From positions 483,004 to 547,003 of the forward strand of contig NZ_LN812102.1 of assembly GCF_000942395.1 (NCBI RefSeq): a stretch of 64,000 nt of DNA, in the 5' to 3' direction. The DNA is from Risungbinella massiliensis. GTDB lineage: Bacteria > Bacillota > Bacilli > Thermoactinomycetales > Thermoactinomycetaceae. Each line of letters starts with the position of its first letter. The first letter of the stretch is position 1. Made by a program: the position numbers and the translations under genes. A model generated the notes under the pieces. It was given only the letters and a program-made list of their open reading frames with translations. It was not told where the DNA came from and did not search any database. Below, in pieces: positions 60,836-64,000 of this stretch.

Positions 60836-61240
60836 TTATACTTCTTCCTTTATAATCGTGAGCCCAAAAAGTTGTACCAAATGCCGAAGACAATCAGCTC
60901 CACCATAAGGCCACGCCCACGCTGCATATTTTAATCTTGCAGTTGTATCTGAAATAATCATACAACCCTGCAATTGATATTCTCCATTGTAAATCGCATC
61001 GAGCCAAGACTCAAAATCCCATTGGTTGGAGTTTTCCGCCCAATCCCCCCAATAAAAAAATTCCTCTAGACTCGATTGATTAAAATAACCAAGCCACTTT
61101 TTATCTTCCATCATCTCGGGTTCTTGTTTGTCTTTTTCTTTTTGAAAATCTAATACAAACTTTTCTAATTGTTCTACTTGATTTTGATATTGATAAGAAA
61201 ATTCAATATAACAAGGAAAAATAAAAATCCCTACTTTCAA
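60836..61240 (-). CDS. Hypothetical orphan protein, 134 aa, with a broken second copy nearby
   Basis: The family is not recognised. The protein is soluble and aromatic-rich: NQVEQLEKFVLDFQKEKDKQE, EEFFYWGDWAENSNQWDFESW and AAWAWPYGGADCLRHLVQ. The pattern resembles small immunity-type proteins, but that is only an impression. The start is TTG 61240 with a weak ribosome site. A diverged, disrupted copy of its N-terminal part lies at the window end (63922-64000). Confidence 0.65.
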   Translation of the reverse strand: MKVGIFIFPCYIEFSYQYQNQVEQLEKFVLDFQKEKDKQEPEMMEDKKWLGYFNQSSLEEFFYWGDWAENSNQWDFESWLDAIYNGEYQLQGCMIISDTTARLKYAAWAWPYGGADCLRHLVQLFGLTIIKEEV

Positions 61241-61326
61241 ATGAATTGTCTTATTTCAAAAAATATTAGTATCGTGATAGAATTAGAAATTGTAGATAAT
61301 ATTCAATAACCGTATGAGGTGATTTT

Positions 61327-62868
61327 TTGTTAACGATCAAAAGTACTGTTGGAAAAATGATCCAAGAGTATTCACTGAACAATCCTGAGCAAGAAGCAAT
61401 TGTCACACCTGGACTACGACTCACTTTTCGAGAATATCATAAACTAACGAATCAATTCGCCCATTTCTTGCTCGAACAAGGGGTTCAAAAAGGAGACCGT
61501 GTAGCTTTTTTACTAGGGGTCACCGGTGCTTTTCCTATTAGCCTCGCTGCAATTGCCAAGATTGGCGCGATTGCCGTTCCAATTAATTATAAATGGCCTA
61601 CCAGCCTAATTGAATGGGCTTTAGAGCATGTAGAAGCTAAATATATCCTATTAGAAGATCAATACATAGCAACCGTTTCCTCTTATATTCAAAATAAGCA
61701 AATCTCGTTTCGTACCATTGTCCAGAATCACCAATTAGTTCCACATTTCTTAGAAGAACTTGCCCAATATCCATCAGAAAACCCTCCGATCGAGGTGAAC
61801 CCAGAAGATCCATATTCTCTTACCTTTACTTCCGGAACGACTGGAAAACCTAAAGGGGTAATTAGCAATCAAAATACTTTCTTTACTAATGGAGTAACTG
61901 GTACTGGGATAACGGAAAGCGCTCCTGGATCTAGATATCTGTTTGCTACTCCTTTGTTTCATATATCTGGGGTGGGTGTCTGCTCTTATCATTCTTTCTT
62001 GGGAATGACGGCCGTCTTCCTTCCTGAATTAGATCCATATGCTTTATTAGATATTATCGAGCGAGAAAAGATCACCATCACCTTCTTGCCACCATCACTA
62101 CTAGCTGTCCTGCTTCCGATGATCCAACAGTCCGATTCCTTACTCCCATCATTAAAGAGGATCTTGTCAGGAGGCTCCAAAGTACCGATTCAACTTACTA
62201 AAGCGTATGAGAATCTTGGGTTCGAGATAGCCGAGATCTATGGGATGACAGAAATAGGTGGTTGTATTTCTGCTTGGAAACCTAAAATGGGCTACGATAA
62301 ACAGCATACAGTAGGAAAAGCCTACCTATCTCCCGAAATCAAAGTACTGGATCCCGATACAAGAGAAGAAAAGAAAATCGGCGAAATTGGGGAATTGGCA
62401 GTTCGAGGTCCACAAGTATTTATGGAATATTGGAAAGACCCAGAAGCTACTAAGAATGCGTTTTATGAAGACTGGTATTTAACCGGAGATGCAGTAAGGA
62501 TTGACTCAGATGGTTTTATCGAGATTGTAGATCGCTACAAAGATGTTATCTATCTACCTGGTTTCGGAGGAGTATATCCTAGCCAAGTAGAAAAAACAAT
62601 CAGACTATTACCAGAAGTCGTAGATGTTAGTGTAATTGGACTCCATCATGAAAAATTTGGGGAGTATCCCTGTGCGTTTATCCAAGTATCCGAAGCTTCG
62701 ATCCTAACCAAACGAGAAGTGTTAGCTCATGTACACGAACATCTTTCCCGTTATCACTTGTTAGATGCAGTAGTTGGCTTTGACCAACTCCCACGCAACG
62801 CAGCTGGAAAAATAGATAAACAAGCATTAAGAGATTTGCACCAAAACAAAAGCTACTCCACTCCATAA
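61327..62868 (+). CDS. AMP-binding acyl-CoA synthetase (long-chain fatty acid ligase-like)
   Basis: This 513-residue adenylate-forming enzyme has the P-loop motif LTFTSGTTGKPKG, A5-type IYGMTEIGG, A7/A8 YLTGDAVRIDSDGFIEIVDRYKD and the final lysine in RNAAGKIDKQAL. After A8 it reads YLPGFGGVYPSQVE where most ligases have GGENVYP. It activates a carboxylic acid, but the substrate is unknown. The TTG start at 61327 follows GAGGTGA. A GNAT gene follows in the same direction. Confidence 0.88.
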   Translation: MLTIKSTVGKMIQEYSLNNPEQEAIVTPGLRLTFREYHKLTNQFAHFLLEQGVQKGDRVAFLLGVTGAFPISLAAIAKIGAIAVPINYKWPTSLIEWALEHVEAKYILLEDQYIATVSSYIQNKQISFRTIVQNHQLVPHFLEELAQYPSENPPIEVNPEDPYSLTFTSGTTGKPKGVISNQNTFFTNGVTGTGITESAPGSRYLFATPLFHISGVGVCSYHSFLGMTAVFLPELDPYALLDIIEREKITITFLPPSLLAVLLPMIQQSDSLLPSLKRILSGGSKVPIQLTKAYENLGFEIAEIYGMTEIGGCISAWKPKMGYDKQHTVGKAYLSPEIKVLDPDTREEKKIGEIGELAVRGPQVFMEYWKDPEATKNAFYEDWYLTGDAVRIDSDGFIEIVDRYKDVIYLPGFGGVYPSQVEKTIRLLPEVVDVSVIGLHHEKFGEYPCAFIQVSEASILTKREVLAHVHEHLSRYHLLDAVVGFDQLPRNAAGKIDKQALRDLHQNKSYSTP

Positions 62869-62886
62869 GGAGTAGCTTTTGTTTTA
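62847..62886 (+). terminator. Terminator of the acyl-CoA synthetase gene
   Basis: AAAAGCTACTCC and GGAGTAGCTTTT form a perfect 12-bp stem around the stop codon, followed by GTTTTAAT. Confidence 0.85.
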
Positions 62887-62920
62887 ATAAAAAATCCTTT
62901 TTGGAAGGAGAACCCGATCA

Positions 62921-63799
62921 TTGGAATACCAGATTCATTCCATTTTCCAACTGTCTGACGAGCAACTTACAGAGGTATATGCTCTTAAAGCGATTTGCGA
63001 ACAATCTGATCGTATCCATCTCAAAATAAACGCTAATATGCTTCAGAATCGAAAGACTCTCTTCCCACTTGATCTTCTCTGTTATAAAGAAAACACACTA
63101 GTAGGTTTTTTGGGAATGTACATTTTCCATTCTGGTGAAGCCGAAGTAAGTGCCTTTGTTCATCCAGACCATCGACAAAAACAAGTTTTTCGTAAAATGC
63201 TAGAAAAGGCATCTTCTATTCTCAAAGAACAAAATATACCACAATTTTTGTTTATTGTTGATCACTCATCAAGTTCAGGTCTGAATACAGCAACTAAACT
63301 AAATGCTACTTATCATCATTCAGAATATCAAATGAGTAGATCGCCAACTGCATCATCGAACATAGATGAGACTTCTTTCTCATTAGTCACCCCTACCATT
63401 CAACACTTAGATGTATGGGTTGAGTTAGATGTAAGCTCTTTTAGTTCGACTTCTGATAGTGAAGAAATAGAACAAGTACGAACCTTTTTGAAAAGGAATT
63501 TCCTAGACGAAAGTGTGATCCATTACCAATTGGTAGAAGATGGGCAGATACAAGGAAAGATCAGCCTACGAAAATACAATAACTCAGGCTATCTATATGG
63601 TTTTGTAGTAGCCCCGACTTTACGAGGTCAGGGAATAGGAACCAAGATCCTACAAGAGGTTATTGCACGTCATCAGGGTGACTTTCCTACTCTCCGACTA
63701 GAAGTTGCTACTGACAATCCAAATGCGTTGAAACTCTACCAAAAGTGTGGTTTCCAAGTCACTTCACGCGATGACTATTATTCTTATCCAGTTAGCTAA
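62921..63799 (+). CDS. Double-GNAT-domain acetyltransferase
   Basis: This 292-residue protein has two GNAT folds in tandem. The first (about residues 1-140) has VHPDHRQKQVFRKMLEKA and a partial acetyl-CoA site; the second (150-292) has the full signature VVAPTLRGQGIGTKILQEVI and the B motif NPNALKLYQKCGFQVTSRDDYY. The second domain is probably the catalytic one. The TTG start at 62921 follows AAGGAGAAC. Confidence 0.86.
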   Translation: MEYQIHSIFQLSDEQLTEVYALKAICEQSDRIHLKINANMLQNRKTLFPLDLLCYKENTLVGFLGMYIFHSGEAEVSAFVHPDHRQKQVFRKMLEKASSILKEQNIPQFLFIVDHSSSSGLNTATKLNATYHHSEYQMSRSPTASSNIDETSFSLVTPTIQHLDVWVELDVSSFSSTSDSEEIEQVRTFLKRNFLDESVIHYQLVEDGQIQGKISLRKYNNSGYLYGFVVAPTLRGQGIGTKILQEVIARHQGDFPTLRLEVATDNPNALKLYQKCGFQVTSRDDYYSYPVS

Positions 63800-63802
63800 A
63801 CA

Positions 63803-63845
63803 AAAGGCGACTGTTCTCTTAGAGAATCAGGCGCCTTATTTGTTT
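63803..63845 (+). terminator. Terminator of the double-GNAT gene
   Basis: AAGGCG-ACTG-TTCTC and GAGAA-TCAG-GCGCCTT pair with a small bulge around TTA, followed by a T-rich stretch. Confidence 0.7.
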
Positions 63846-63921
63846 CTACTATGCAACTAGTGACTCGATCTCTAACTCTTCTATCAGTCTCTACTTCTCT
63901 TCTTCTGTCCATTTTAGTTGG

Positions 63922-64000
63922 TCACTCATATCTTGGGTTCTTGTTTGTCTTTTCTTTTTGAAAGTATAATACAAACTCTTCTGGTTGTTCTACTTGATTT
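63922..64000 (-). pseudogene. Broken paralogue of the 60836-61240 orphan gene, window edge
   Basis: On the minus strand the codons give NQVEQPEEFVLYFQKEK, closely matching NQVEQLEKFVLDFQKEK of the orphan gene. A missing base after QKEK then shifts the frame, and TGA at 63924-63922 ends it. Only the N-terminal region lies in the window; the start is beyond base 64000. It is a decayed duplicate about 2.7 kb from the intact gene. Confidence 0.75.

Overview
The window looks like a chromosome segment of a low-GC, endospore-forming Gram-positive of the order Bacillales. The evidence is spore genes (cotE, ypjB), a bacillithiol gene (bshA), a menaquinol-type qcrABC complex, Shine-Dalgarno sites close to AGGAGG, frequent TTG and GTG starts, and gene order shared with Bacillus subtilis (miaB-ricA-cotE; qcrABC-ypjA; ypjD-dapB-bshA-cca-birA-panBCD). 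The family may be Thermoactinomycetaceae, but that is only a guess. No rRNA, tRNA, prophage or CRISPR array was seen.

Layout. 1-2.3 kb: a gene remnant, a nucleoside transporter with a promoter/cre-like site, and a small orphan. 2.4-5.8 kb: cotE, a decayed IS200/IS605-type tnpB piece, ricA and miaB. 5.9-10.2 kb: an SdpR/SdpI-like pair, a flavoprotein, a glutamate/dicarboxylate symporter and a small membrane protein. 10.3-14.2 kb: a cst-like reactive-sulfur locus (CstR-type repressor, sulfurtransferases, rhodanese-persulfide dioxygenase fusion, TauE exporter) with a well-placed operator. 14.4-18.2 kb: accessory DNA with a second decayed tnpB copy, a membrane-anchored L7/L12-like domain and an orphan gene behind a structured leader. 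18.3-24.0 kb: a four-gene operon joining a complete solute ABC importer to an argininosuccinate-lyase-superfamily enzyme that is probably not ArgH. 24.3-34.2 kb: mostly short stress and metabolic genes (CDGSH protein, MBL hydrolase, YeiH, HAD, cupins, thioredoxin-like ferredoxin, TVP38, DinB, CzcO-like flavoprotein, ZIP transporter) and a frameshifted vanZ. 34.3-40.1 kb: cadCA metal efflux, two small membrane proteins, Ku and a TPR protein. 40.2-47.2 kb: the core panBCD, birA, cca, bshA, dapB, mazG-like block. 47.4-60.8 kb: a YitT protein, a solitary trpB, an S1-domain protein, ypjB, a five-gene regulator/kinase/ABC/serine-hydrolase module, ypjA, qcrABC and a ypiF-like gene. 60.8-64 kb: an orphan gene, an acyl-CoA synthetase, a double-GNAT protein and a broken second copy of the orphan.

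The most interesting parts are the lyase/ABC importer operon (candidate uptake and C-N cleavage of an aminodicarboxylate-type compound), the rearranged cst locus, the Bce-like ABC module whose permease lacks the usual large extracellular domain, the mutually exclusive hairpins before the orphan at 17.7 kb, and the scattered IS200/IS605 ends and tnpB relics, two of which keep nearly identical 3' ends that could be omega RNA scaffolds.
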